DNA of 64,000 nt from Vibrio azureus (GTDB taxonomy: Bacteria > Pseudomonadota > Gammaproteobacteria > Enterobacterales > Vibrionaceae). Made by a program: the position numbers and the translations under genes. This document shows positions 7,904 to 16,911 of the stretch, in pieces. Below the pieces are notes generated by a model. The model was not told where the DNA came from and searched no databases. It saw only the letters and a program-made list of their open reading frames with translations. The stretch lies in assembly GCF_002849855.1 (NCBI RefSeq), contig NZ_CP018616.1, positions 1,302,001-1,366,000 on the forward strand. The letters run 5' to 3'. Within the stretch, counting starts at the first letter, position 1, and each line of letters starts with the position of its first letter.

Positions 7904-9084
7904 GGAAAGAGCATCTTTCGGTTCTGAGAAGACAGGACAAAAAGGCTTGGTAATGCTGCTAAAGAGACATAGATACCGACATACATAATATTGATTTTCA
8001 TAGCTTCTGTAACGATTAATGGCGTAAGTCCACCGAAAATAGAAAGGGCAAAATTGTATCCAATCGCGAGATTAATCGTTGCTTTTTTGGAGTATGCCCA
8101 GAGTGTTGCCGCTAAGGTACTAAGAATAATCGCGGCTCCAGCACTCAAGCCAAGAGTCCCGAACAATTGGAGCAAAAGCTGATTGCTCTCCATCATCCAC
8201 ATAAAGGGTACGGAAGTGATTAATATGAGCAAGCTGCCTAACCTTGCCGCAGCAACGGGAGTGGAGTATTTATCGATTAAGTAGCCAAAAAGCAAGATTA
8301 GAACGATCAAAGAGCAAGAATTGATCAGCCCCAAATGTTCTATTTGAATCACTTTGCCAATGATACCACTCGCAAAGTTTTGTAAATAAAACATTACGCC
8401 ACCCAACATGGCTAAAGAAAAGACCTTAAACAAGGCGCTATAGTCTAACTTGGTTTCGCGTTCTTTTTCTTCTTTCGGTTCTGGCAAAGATAGACGGATG
8501 TACGCACTCATCATAATATTGCCCAGTCCAACCAGAAGTGCTGCACGCCATCCCCAGTCTTTCATCTCTTCTGGAGTAAGAAAAAATTCAAGGCTAGCCA
8601 CAACGAGGAGCGACAACACGACACCAACAATTGAGCTGGTTACGATCAAGCTACTTATTCTCGAATGTTCGTTTGTTTTTGAATTGTTGAGAAGAAATAA
8701 AATCAGCGTAGGGTATTCTCCTCCAAAGCTAAAAGATTGAAGCATTTGAAAAAAAAGGAAAGAAAATACAATGTAAGGGCCCAATAATTCGATAGGAATT
8801 AATGACATGCACAGAGTCGCGAAGCCCGTTAGAATATTAGATAGGATGAGTGCTTTCCTTCGGCCATGGTTGTCGGCATATCGACCAATAAGAATTCCGC
8901 CTAATGGCCGGATTATAAATCTTAAGGCTAATATACACGTAATGATTACGTCAGCATCACCTATACCTTGATTGGATAAGACATGAGAAATGTAAGGAGA
9001 TAAAGAGGCAAATATCGCGATATCGTAATACTCCATAGTATTACCCAAAATAGTATAATATCGTTGCTTCCAAGTCAGTGACAT
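7888..9084 (-). CDS. MFS transporter, metabolite:H+ symporter (MHS) type
   Basis: A 398-residue inner-membrane transporter with the MHS signature: KQRYYTILGNTMEYYDIAIFASLSPYIS at the start, RPLGGILIGRYADNHGRRKAL between helices 2 and 3, and GGEYPTLILFLL near helix 4-5. MHS members take up osmolytes or organic acids by proton symport; the substrate here is unclear. The protein is slightly short for this group, and its last residues (KSTA and stop) are encoded inside the decayed ASCH copy, so the original C-terminal tail may have been replaced. It is likely still functional because the twelve-helix core appears complete. Confidence 0.8.
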   Translation of the reverse strand: MSLTWKQRYYTILGNTMEYYDIAIFASLSPYISHVLSNQGIGDADVIITCILALRFIIRPLGGILIGRYADNHGRRKALILSNILTGFATLCMSLIPIELLGPYIVFSFLFFQMLQSFSFGGEYPTLILFLLNNSKTNEHSRISSLIVTSSIVGVVLSLLVVASLEFFLTPEEMKDWGWRAALLVGLGNIMMSAYIRLSLPEPKEEKERETKLDYSALFKVFSLAMLGGVMFYLQNFASGIIGKVIQIEHLGLINSCSLIVLILLFGYLIDKYSTPVAAARLGSLLILITSVPFMWMMESNQLLLQLFGTLGLSAGAAIILSTLAATLWAYSKKATINLAIGYNFALSIFGGLTPLIVTEAMKINIMYVGIYVSLAALPSLFVLSSQNRKMLFPKSTA

Positions 9085-9231
9085 CTTCTACCTTAATTTA
9101 AATGACCAATAAGTTTTAAGTGGATTCATTTCTTTTTAGTGGCGAATATTATTATAAAACCGGGAAGAATAAAACAATATTAGCCTTTATTTACAATGAT
9201 TTATCTTTATTTTGGTCAGTGCTTTACATTC

Positions 9232-9275
9232 ACTCGGGTATATGACCAAGTGATTTCAAGGTGTTTGATATTCAG
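9232..9275. repeat. Dispersed intergenic palindrome, degenerate copy
   Basis: The copy contains CACTCGGGTATATGACCAAG, TGATTTCAAGGTGTTTGAT and ATTCAGG, recognisable but rearranged relative to the full-length element. It lies between the MFS start and the TagA-like gene's terminator. Confidence 0.6.
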
Positions 9276-9313
9276 GAATAGGCAACGATCTGTTGCACTC
9301 GTTTTAGATATTG

Positions 9314-9340
9314 AAAAGCCCTAAATTAGTTAGGGCTTTT
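9314..9340 (-). terminator. Terminator of the TagA-like gene
   Basis: AAAAGCCCTAA and TTAGGGCTTTT form an 11-bp stem around a 5-nt loop, 12 nt past the stop of the protease gene. The T-run is present in both directions. Confidence 0.9.
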
Positions 9341-9352
9341 GTGTAGTGTAAA

Positions 9353-12300
9353 TTAGAAATGACCTAGGTAATGCCAGTTACCATTACTTGGGTTGTCTGA
9401 GGTTGGCCATGGGAAATACCAGTAGCTTGAGCTAATCAAACGATAGTAATGGTGACCGCCTCTGAACTGATAAGCATAAATGTCATTAATTGTGCCTTTA
9501 TGATCATTTGAGCCCCATACTCCCATTTGTTCTTGTTTATGCCACTTCAATAGCTCAGCTTCAAATTGAACTAAACTGCTGTTTAGTAAATCAATGTACT
9601 GATTAATATCAGTGTCACTGCCCAAGAAACGCCAGTCAGTACTTGATCCATTGTAACTAGGGAATGAGCTATCAGCACCAAGGCGTCTTTGCATAAAGTA
9701 GCGGCGCTCACCGGATGCATCAGTGTCAACAAAGATTAGGTTCTCTATTTGAGTCGATATTCTTTGTTCCCATGTCAATAGTTCAGATTGCTTGAAGTAC
9801 TGGGCAATACGCTGTGCATTGTCTGTCTCTGAGCGATCGATCTCGACTGGATTGAAAGCAAAATTGACGTGGTCGTCGGCCGAACCTAGGTATTTCCAAC
9901 CAGAGTTATCCGTTTGATCAGTTGGAAATTGAGCTGCAGCTAAATTACGCATTAAGAAGTAGTCACGCGTTCCCGTAATTGGATTCTGATACACGTATAG
10001 TGCACCTGCACGACGCTCTTGGATACTAGGACCATGATTTAGTACACCTGCACCATAATGCTCGGCAACGAATTTATCAAATTCTGCAATGAAGCCAAAG
10101 TCGATACTATTTAGGGTTGTGTTGTTAACAAAGGTTACCTGTTCGTCAACGTAGTGCTGATAGCCATATTCTTGGCCAATAATAACTGGACCAGCAAGCT
10201 CATCAATCGCTGGATTCTGATCCGGAATCAAGATGTCTAGGATTTGTTCTCCATTGGTATCGGTGCAACTTAAAGTAACGTTTGTTGGGATAGGCTGCTG
10301 TGCTAGGTTAATATGGAATTTGTTGCTTTCGCTCGCTTTAATGCGGCTATTGGCAACAGCAATGCTCTCGCTTGACCCATCGGCACGCTCAACGGTAATC
10401 GAGCAACTGCGTTGAGATAGCATACTCGCTTGGATGACACTGCTTTGACCTAACCTGTAAGCCCAATTTGCTCCATTATTGTGTTTGACACCTGGTACTT
10501 GTTGACAATGAGAGCCACTTGCAAACCCGGCGCCATCATGGCTAGCAGCAGGTTTATCAAGAATACATAGTGGTACTTCACCAATCGCAGCTGTTGGGGT
10601 GTAAGTGACGGCCCCTTCACCATATTTTGATAGTAATGAGAAGTCGTTAGGTTGCGATGCCATACGTTCTTTCTTACCATCAATGTGCCAAGACATATCT
10701 TCACTTGCAATACATTGCTCAGTGTTTTGATCGACTGTCCCAACAAAGTTTGCGTTATCTCCATTGGTTGCAGTGTAGTTAAATAAACAAATGCGTTCTT
10801 GTTGATCATTCAATAACATGGTTTGCCAGTTATCTTGTGCTATTTGCTCAGTCGACAGGCCTGTTACAGCTTGCCAACCTTCAAGGTGGTGGGTAATCTC
10901 CGCTGGTTGTGGTAAATCAAAAAGATTACCGTAATTGGAGTAAATAACAGGGTAAACTTGGCTCGCAAATTCATTGCTAGGATCGTAGATACCAAGCAGA
11001 GTTAAAACAGGAACGCCCGCTTGCAGTGGCGCAGGTGTATCTGTTTGAGCTTCTTCATAAGAATGAGTATCTTGATTCCACTGCACATAACCAGTACTGC
11101 TGCTTAGATCAACGTTAAAACCCTTGTTTAACCAAGCTTGAACTTTGCGTGACTGAGTCGGGTGTTCGAGAGTGTAGTAACTGATAGTGCCTAATTTTGC
11201 CCCTTCACCGCCGGCTTGAGCATCACGAGTAAAGCGGAACTCTCCTGCAAATGGAGGGACGACTTCACCGCCCACATCATTGGTTGATGCCTCTCCAGTC
11301 CAGTGTAAATTTCCAATAAAGCGACGGTGCAATGCATCCCAGCCCCAGCCTGATTCTAGATCGTGAGTTGAAGCTTGCGCTGGATAGTGGCTTAATCCAT
11401 AGTTATGACCCAGTTCATGTGACCATTCATTACCGATAGTTGATGTCAATGTTACAATACCACCACCGCCACTGCCGCCATGATCAACAATGCCGTTAGT
11501 GTAAACACCGTGATTGGTATGGGCAGTGATATGGTTAAAGCGCTTATTATAAGCTTGCGAGTAGCCTGCTGAGTTTGTAATACCCACGTTGGCGTTATTG
11601 ATCCCTGTGGATACTAAAGCTTTACCTATCGCTTCACGCATGTCTCCGCCATGCCAGCCGCCTTCACCATCAGAGCTGGTTGTGTAAACCTTGCCATTCG
11701 GTAATGTAACTTTCGGAAAAAATGCAGAGGTATAGTCGGCCATGACCAGTTTAGATACTGGGATTTTTTGGAAATAGTCCGCGCTTAACTTCGCCATTTG
11801 TTGGATCATGGTATTGCCATTTCGAGGCTCAGTGAGCATACCCATATCAATATTTTGAATGATCAGTTCTGGAGCGCCAGCAAAAGTCATATCCGTTTCG
11901 GCTAAATCACCGTGTCTTCCAAGGTTGTCTGTTAAATGAAGAGACAAGCCAGGCTTCATCCAACTCCATTCTAATGGCAAAGACCAAGTATTGTGTGAAT
12001 AGACAACTTTTGAACGGCCATTCTCTGGTTGATCACTGGCAGCAAGTGCACTCGGAGGTAACATGGCAGCTTTAGTGATGGTATTTCCTTGGTAACGGAC
12101 TTCTACCCATACGTGTTGGACATCGCTATCTTCAGGAGTAAATAGTAGCTGCGCATTTCTGTCTATGACCAAATCAGGTGTTAGATTTTCTGCGTTTTGA
12201 TTTGCTGTGGTCGTTGTATGCGTTTGAGCAAAATTTACAGAGCCCGTTAAGTTTCCGTTGAGATGGTTAATCACTGCTTTTTCATCGGCGTATCCTAAAC

Positions 12301-13051
12301 GGGTAGGCAATGTTGTAAAAGTCACTTGTTCTGACGTACAGTCTATGGCATTACAAGAGACAATTTTAGCATTATATTGTGTTTCAGGTTTTAATTTACC
12401 TATGAATAAACCAGATTGAACGTTCTCAAATTTGATGGAGGTTGAATTTGGTTCAGTGAGTGTGATCGTAGCTTTATCCTCAGGATTTTGCTCTGCCCAG
12501 TTTAACTGCACACCTTGATCTGAAAGACTCATTACTGTTAGTGAGTCGACACGAGGAATAGTGAGATCACCACAGTCGGAAGTGGCAATACTTTTAAGCA
12601 TCGGGCTATATTGCGGGTATTCACCATTAGCATTTGGCGAGCCTCGATAGGCTGGGACATATTCGACAAAACATCCTGTCCCATCAGCATTCATCACGCC
12701 CAATGTTTTATGCAGGAGATAGAACCCAGCGTCATATTTGATGAACTCCCATTCTGGTCCGACAAAATCGACAACATTACGATAAGCTTGATCTTGGTCC
12801 CCGAAAAAAAATGGGAATTTTGGATAACCTTCAAAGTTAATCTCATACTCATAACCTTGGAAGTTCAGATAGGTCTTTCCATCTCTTTCAAAGGTATTTT
12901 CACCTCTCTCTACCATTCCTTTTAGCATTTCAATACGCTCAAAGGTACGCTGACCGATTTCAACTAATGTGAGATCTGTATTTGCATGTGCTTGAGTGGC
13001 TATGCTTCCTAGCATTGTGGAGATAAGCCAAGCGAGTGTTTTTCTTTTCAT
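9353..13051 (-). CDS. Secreted TagA/StcE-like M66 zinc metalloprotease
   Basis: A 1232-residue exported protease. Residues 1-23 are a signal peptide (ends TQAHA). A fibronectin-III-like module follows at about 165-250 (SLTVMSLSDQGVQLNW), then the M66 catalytic region with the extended zinc motif HELGHNYGLSH at residues 545-555 and the glycine-rich GGSGGGG upstream. M66 enzymes such as E. coli StcE and V. cholerae TagA cleave O-glycosylated mucin-type proteins. The C-terminal 220 residues carry three degenerate units (near 1019-1054, 1103-1143, 1191-1232), each an aromatic-rich Y-x-[FL]-x-R segment ending W-x-[YF]-L-G; these may bind sugars. It is longer than StcE (about 900) and V. cholerae TagA (about 1000). 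Secretion through the type II system is likely. Single gene with its own terminator. Confidence 0.85.
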   Translation of the reverse strand: MKRKTLAWLISTMLGSIATQAHANTDLTLVEIGQRTFERIEMLKGMVERGENTFERDGKTYLNFQGYEYEINFEGYPKFPFFFGDQDQAYRNVVDFVGPEWEFIKYDAGFYLLHKTLGVMNADGTGCFVEYVPAYRGSPNANGEYPQYSPMLKSIATSDCGDLTIPRVDSLTVMSLSDQGVQLNWAEQNPEDKATITLTEPNSTSIKFENVQSGLFIGKLKPETQYNAKIVSCNAIDCTSEQVTFTTLPTRLGYADEKAVINHLNGNLTGSVNFAQTHTTTTANQNAENLTPDLVIDRNAQLLFTPEDSDVQHVWVEVRYQGNTITKAAMLPPSALAASDQPENGRSKVVYSHNTWSLPLEWSWMKPGLSLHLTDNLGRHGDLAETDMTFAGAPELIIQNIDMGMLTEPRNGNTMIQQMAKLSADYFQKIPVSKLVMADYTSAFFPKVTLPNGKVYTTSSDGEGGWHGGDMREAIGKALVSTGINNANVGITNSAGYSQAYNKRFNHITAHTNHGVYTNGIVDHGGSGGGGIVTLTSTIGNEWSHELGHNYGLSHYPAQASTHDLESGWGWDALHRRFIGNLHWTGEASTNDVGGEVVPPFAGEFRFTRDAQAGGEGAKLGTISYYTLEHPTQSRKVQAWLNKGFNVDLSSSTGYVQWNQDTHSYEEAQTDTPAPLQAGVPVLTLLGIYDPSNEFASQVYPVIYSNYGNLFDLPQPAEITHHLEGWQAVTGLSTEQIAQDNWQTMLLNDQQERICLFNYTATNGDNANFVGTVDQNTEQCIASEDMSWHIDGKKERMASQPNDFSLLSKYGEGAVTYTPTAAIGEVPLCILDKPAASHDGAGFASGSHCQQVPGVKHNNGANWAYRLGQSSVIQASMLSQRSCSITVERADGSSESIAVANSRIKASESNKFHINLAQQPIPTNVTLSCTDTNGEQILDILIPDQNPAIDELAGPVIIGQEYGYQHYVDEQVTFVNNTTLNSIDFGFIAEFDKFVAEHYGAGVLNHGPSIQERRAGALYVYQNPITGTRDYFLMRNLAAAQFPTDQTDNSGWKYLGSADDHVNFAFNPVEIDRSETDNAQRIAQYFKQSELLTWEQRISTQIENLIFVDTDASGERRYFMQRRLGADSSFPSYNGSSTDWRFLGSDTDINQYIDLLNSSLVQFEAELLKWHKQEQMGVWGSNDHKGTINDIYAYQFRGGHHYYRLISSSYWYFPWPTSDNPSNGNWHYLGHF

Positions 13052-13443
13052 AGTTTTACTCTACTTTTTGCTAAATAAATTTTGATTCTGCCTAAGTCTT
13101 AATAAGACGACGTTGTATTAAGTAAGCTTGTTTAGCTACATATACAACGCACTTATAGTGTGCCGTTCTGTTTGTGGGTAGGGGTCAAAATTTAAGCATG
13201 TGATAATGGTTCAAACACGATCTCGCTTTTAAAAATGAATCACAATGTTGTGTCCAATTTATACTTTTATTGATGTACAGAGCTACTATTTTGTGTATCA
13301 GTAAATTGTTCAGCAAAAAGGCAGGTGGGTAACACTTTGTTTACAAATGTTTCTTTAATGTAAAGAAAACATCAGTTATTTAACCTAATGAAAAAATGCT
13401 TTTATAAGTCATAGGAGGTGTAGGCTTTTGGTATAGATTCTTG

Positions 13444-13461
13444 TGTAACAATTTCTTTACA
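13444..13461. promoter_or_regulatory. TyrR-box-like site upstream of hpd
   Basis: TGTAAC-AATTTC-TTTACA differs from the TyrR strong-box consensus TGTAAA-N6-TTTACA at one position. A weaker relative, GGTAAC-ACTTTG-TTTACA, is at 13328-13345. TyrR answers to aromatic amino acids, which fits control of a tyrosine-degradation operon starting at 13648. Confidence 0.5.
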
Positions 13462-13537
13462 ACTGCATTCAGAAAACTGGAATGAATCGCTTTTCGTTGT
13501 ATCTATTCCATTTTATGTCGGCTTGTTCCAAGGTTAT

Positions 13538-13583
13538 ATGTATCTAAGTATCTTCATAGCACCTTAAAGATGCTTGGGTATAG
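13538..13583. repeat. Dispersed intergenic palindrome, degenerate copy
   Basis: ATGTATCTAAGTATCTTC and ACCTTAAAGATGCTTGGGTA keep the arm ends and the AGATGCTT core of the dispersed repeat. It ends 65 nt before the hpd start. Confidence 0.5.
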
Positions 13584-13647
13584 CTGACAAACATGTCGGC
13601 AATGTTTGGGTGTTACTAAACGTGTGTTGATTCTAAAGGAGAAGGCT

Positions 13648-14721
13648 GTGGTAGAAACTTATAACCCACTTGGTACAGATGGATTTGAATTTGTCGAGTA
13701 TACAGCGGCAGACGATCGAGGTATTGATCAGCTCAGAGCATTATTCATCTCACTTGGATTTGCTGAAATTGCTAAACATCGTTCTAAAGAAGCATGGTTA
13801 TACCGACAAGGTGATATTAATTTTATTGTGAATGCACAGCCACACAGCCAAGCCGAAAAGTTTGCTAGAGAGCATGGCCCATCAGTATGTGGTATGGCAT
13901 TTCGTGTTCATGATGCGAATAGTGCGATGCAGCATGCTCTACAAAATGGTGGAGAGGAATACGTAACGGCGATAGGGCCGATGGAGCTGAGTATTCCGGC
14001 CATTTATGGTATTGGCGAGAGCTTACTTTATTTTGTTGATCGTTATGGTAAACAAAGCATTTACGATGTTGATTTTAAGTTCTATCCAGATGCCGATGAA
14101 CGTTTAGCTAAAGCCGATGTTGGCATGTATGAAATCGATCATCTCACACATAACGTCAAGCAAGGTAACATGGATTTATGGGCTGGCTTTTATGAGCGAA
14201 TCGGTAACTTTAGAGAAATTCGCTACTTTGATATTGAGGGTAAGCTTACCGGCCTTGTTAGCCGAGCTATGACAGCACCTTGTGGCAAAATTCGTATTCC
14301 TATTAACGAGTCATCAGATGATAAATCTCAGATAGAAGAGTTTATCCGAGAATATAACGGAGAAGGCATTCAACACATTGCGATGTCTACCAATGATATC
14401 TACCAAACAGTAAAAACATTACGTGATCGAGGTATGGATTTTATGCCCACACCAGACACGTATTATGAAAAAGTAAATGAGCGGGTTCAAGGACACGGCG
14501 AAGACCTAGAGAAACTGCATGATTTGCAAATCTTGATTGATGGTGCTCCTATGAAAGACGGCATTTTGTTGCAAATATTTACTCAGACGGTGATCGGCCC
14601 TGTTTTCTTCGAGATTATTCAGCGCAAAGGCAACGAAGGTTTTGGTGAAGGTAACTTCAAAGCTTTATTTGAATCGATAGAAGAAGATCAAATACGTCGA
14701 GGGGTATTGAGCGATGTATAA
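13648..14721 (+). CDS. hpd: 4-hydroxyphenylpyruvate dioxygenase
   Basis: Converts 4-hydroxyphenylpyruvate to homogentisate (EC 1.13.11.27), the entry to the homogentisate pathway of tyrosine and phenylalanine breakdown. With the GTG at 13648 the protein is 357 residues and begins MVETYNPLGTDGFEFVEY, the conserved family start; AAAGGAGAAG lies just upstream. An upstream in-frame start at 13606 would add 14 non-conserved residues. The three Fe(II) ligands are visible at His165 (DHLTHNV), His243 (QHIAMST) and Glu322 (FFEIIQR), spaced as in Pseudomonas HPPD. First gene of hpd-hmgA-fahA-maiA; it overlaps hmgA by 8 nt. Confidence 0.95.
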   Translation: MVETYNPLGTDGFEFVEYTAADDRGIDQLRALFISLGFAEIAKHRSKEAWLYRQGDINFIVNAQPHSQAEKFAREHGPSVCGMAFRVHDANSAMQHALQNGGEEYVTAIGPMELSIPAIYGIGESLLYFVDRYGKQSIYDVDFKFYPDADERLAKADVGMYEIDHLTHNVKQGNMDLWAGFYERIGNFREIRYFDIEGKLTGLVSRAMTAPCGKIRIPINESSDDKSQIEEFIREYNGEGIQHIAMSTNDIYQTVKTLRDRGMDFMPTPDTYYEKVNERVQGHGEDLEKLHDLQILIDGAPMKDGILLQIFTQTVIGPVFFEIIQRKGNEGFGEGNFKALFESIEEDQIRRGVLSDV

Positions 14722-15844
14722 GAGAATCACACTCCCACACCGTGAAGGAGTTTGCTCAAAGCAGGCACACGCTGACTTTCCAGAGCAGGCGATTTATGAA
14801 CGTGAAGCAGGTCGAAGCGGCTTCTTTGGCCCTGCCAGTCATTTTCATCATCAGCATGCACCGACTGGTTGGTCAGAGTGGGAGGGTGATCTTCGCCCAA
14901 GGGCGTTTGACTTCAATTTGGTGCAAATCGCAGGGCAAATAACGCCTTGGGCTGTTCCAAATCTTTTGTATAACAACGAGTGTAAAATTCGTTTCTGGCA
15001 ACTCGATCAAAATATGGACTTTTTGGTGCGTAATGCCGATGGTGATGAACTTCTGTTTATTCATCAAGGCACCGCTGATTTGTACTGTGACTATGGACAT
15101 CTTGAGATCAGCGAGGGGGATTATGTGATGATTCCACGTTCGACCAACTGGCGACTGGAACCACACGACGCGCTAAAGATCTTAATGATTGAAAATACTG
15201 ACGCCGCTTACGCTTTACCAGAAAAAGGTTTAGTTGGAAACCATGCTATTTTTGATCCTGCCGTTCTAGAAACCCCCTCTATTAATCAGCGTTTTAAAGA
15301 ACAGTACTCAGAGAATCAAACACAGGTTCAAGTCAAGCGCCATGATGAAGTCAGTGTGGTGACTTATCCATTTAATCCTTTAGATGCCGTTGGATGGCAC
15401 GGCGATTTAGCCGTGGTGAAGGTGAATTGGCGAGATATTCGTCCTTTGATGTCTCATCGATATCATTTGCCACCTTCGGCACACACCACGTTTGTTGGTT
15501 CAGGCTTTGTGGTTTGCACGTTTGTACCTCGACCGATTGAAAGCGATCCTGGTGCGCTCAAAGTTCCTTTTTATCATAACAATGATGACTATGATGAGGT
15601 TCTGTTTTATCACGCAGGTGACTTTTTTAGTCGCGATAACATTGAGGCGGGGATGGTGACATTTCATCCGGCTGGTTTTACCCATGGTCCACATCCTAAA
15701 GCTTTCCAAGCCGGACGAGAGTATAAGAAAAAATTTACTGATGAAGTTGCTGTGATGATTGATACTCGGCATGCCCTCAAATTCGCTGATGTACTCGATG
15801 AAGTTGAAAATAAGCAATACGTATACAGCTGGAAAGAGAAATAG
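14714..15844 (+). CDS. hmgA: Homogentisate 1,2-dioxygenase
   Basis: Opens the ring of homogentisate with O2 to give 4-maleylacetoacetate. The 376-residue cupin-fold protein carries FIHQGTADLYCDYG and GDYVMIPRSTNWRLE in the N-terminal half. Likely iron ligands in the C-terminal half are His288, Glu295 (YHNNDDYDEVLFYH) and His324 (HPAGFTHGPHP, 318-328). Loss of this enzyme makes many Vibrio produce pyomelanin from accumulated homogentisate. The start overlaps hpd by 8 nt, indicating translational coupling. It appears intact. Confidence 0.93.
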   Translation: MYKRITLPHREGVCSKQAHADFPEQAIYEREAGRSGFFGPASHFHHQHAPTGWSEWEGDLRPRAFDFNLVQIAGQITPWAVPNLLYNNECKIRFWQLDQNMDFLVRNADGDELLFIHQGTADLYCDYGHLEISEGDYVMIPRSTNWRLEPHDALKILMIENTDAAYALPEKGLVGNHAIFDPAVLETPSINQRFKEQYSENQTQVQVKRHDEVSVVTYPFNPLDAVGWHGDLAVVKVNWRDIRPLMSHRYHLPPSAHTTFVGSGFVVCTFVPRPIESDPGALKVPFYHNNDDYDEVLFYHAGDFFSRDNIEAGMVTFHPAGFTHGPHPKAFQAGREYKKKFTDEVAVMIDTRHALKFADVLDEVENKQYVYSWKEK

Positions 15845-15853
15845 GGAAGGTTA

Positions 15854-16888
15854 ATGAAATTAGCTACTAAGAAAAATGGTACGCGTGATGGTTTATTAAT
15901 GGTCGTGAGCAAAGACCTTACTCAATGCGTTCCTGCAACTGAGATTTTTCAGACGATGAATTTCCCACCCACTATGCAGGCTGCATTGGATAACTGGGAT
16001 CATCTGGCTCCAAAATTGGATGAGCTGTATTGTGCTTTAAATAAAGGTGAGGTTTCTGCAAGTGAAGCGTTTGAGGCCCACACCTTGGCATCGCCATTAC
16101 CCCGTGCATATCAGTGGGCAGATGGCAGTGCTTATGTAAACCATGTTGAACTCGTAAGACGAGCTCGTGGTGCTGAACTGCCTGAGAGCTTTTGGACGGA
16201 TCCACTTATGTATCAAGGTGGGTCAGATACCTTTATTGGGCCATGTGATGATATTGCATTTTCAACTGATGAGTGGGGGATAGACTTCGAAGGTGAAGTC
16301 GCTGTGATCACAGATGATCTCCACATGGGTGCGAACCTCAATGAGGCAGCAGACTCTATTCGTTTAATTATGTTGGTGAATGATGTGTCTTTACGTGGGC
16401 TTATCCCTGCTGAGCTTGCTAAAGGGTTCGGCTTCTTCCAATCAAAGCCGTCTTCTGCTTTTTCTCCGGTTGCAGTGACGCCTGATGAGCTCGGGGAAGC
16501 TTGGCTGGATAATAAAGTGCATTTACCGCTTCTTTCAACGTATAACGGTGCATCATTTGGCTGTCCTAATGCCGGGGTTGATATGACGTTTGATTTTGCT
16601 GAGTTGGTTGCACACGCCAGTAAAACTCGAGCATTATCAGCCGGCACGATCATTGGTTCAGGGACTGTCTCTAATAAACAGGGAACAGAATACGGAACGT
16701 CGATTGAAGAAGGTGGGGTTGGGTATTCATGTATTGCAGAAATTCGTATGATTGAAACGATTCGAGATGGTAAACCATCAACACGATTTATGTCTTTTGG
16801 TGACTTAATCAAGCTTGAAATGCGGAATAAAGAAGGGCATTCCATTTTTGGTGCGATTGAGCAGCGTGTTGTCCCATACCATAAATAA
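15854..16888 (+). CDS. fahA: Fumarylacetoacetase-family hydrolase
   Basis: Cleaves 4-fumarylacetoacetate to fumarate and acetoacetate, the last step of the pathway. The 344-residue protein is the short bacterial form of the FAH family: DFEGEVAVITDD (metal and substrate region), MLVNDVSLRGL, KGFGFFQSKPSSAFSPV, and the C-terminal LSAGTIIGSGTVSN. A GGAAGG ribosome site precedes ATG 15854, nine bases after the hmgA stop. Operon context makes this function much more likely than another FAH-family hydrolase. Confidence 0.92.
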   Translation: MKLATKKNGTRDGLLMVVSKDLTQCVPATEIFQTMNFPPTMQAALDNWDHLAPKLDELYCALNKGEVSASEAFEAHTLASPLPRAYQWADGSAYVNHVELVRRARGAELPESFWTDPLMYQGGSDTFIGPCDDIAFSTDEWGIDFEGEVAVITDDLHMGANLNEAADSIRLIMLVNDVSLRGLIPAELAKGFGFFQSKPSSAFSPVAVTPDELGEAWLDNKVHLPLLSTYNGASFGCPNAGVDMTFDFAELVAHASKTRALSAGTIIGSGTVSNKQGTEYGTSIEEGGVGYSCIAEIRMIETIRDGKPSTRFMSFGDLIKLEMRNKEGHSIFGAIEQRVVPYHK

Positions 16889-16911
16889 TGCAAGGATAAG
16901 TGAAGAGCATA

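Larger units (their letters stand above)
13052..13647. other. Divergent intergenic region, tagA-like / hpd
   Basis: Nearly 600 bp with no supported gene separates the divergent protease and homogentisate operon. It contains the TyrR-box-like sites at 13328-13345 and 13444-13461, a degenerate copy of the dispersed repeat at 13538-13583, and the hpd ribosome site AAAGGAGAAG at 13635-13644. Confidence 0.7.

Noticed and set aside
10450..10809. 119-codon open frame within the TagA-like gene in another frame
   Set aside because: It overlaps the conserved protease frame completely and has no start signal or domain.
13606..13647. N-terminal extension of hpd (MGVTKRVLILKEKA)
   Set aside because: The family begins at M-V-E-T-Y-N-P-L-G and the GTG at 13648 has a strong ribosome site; the extension includes that site.
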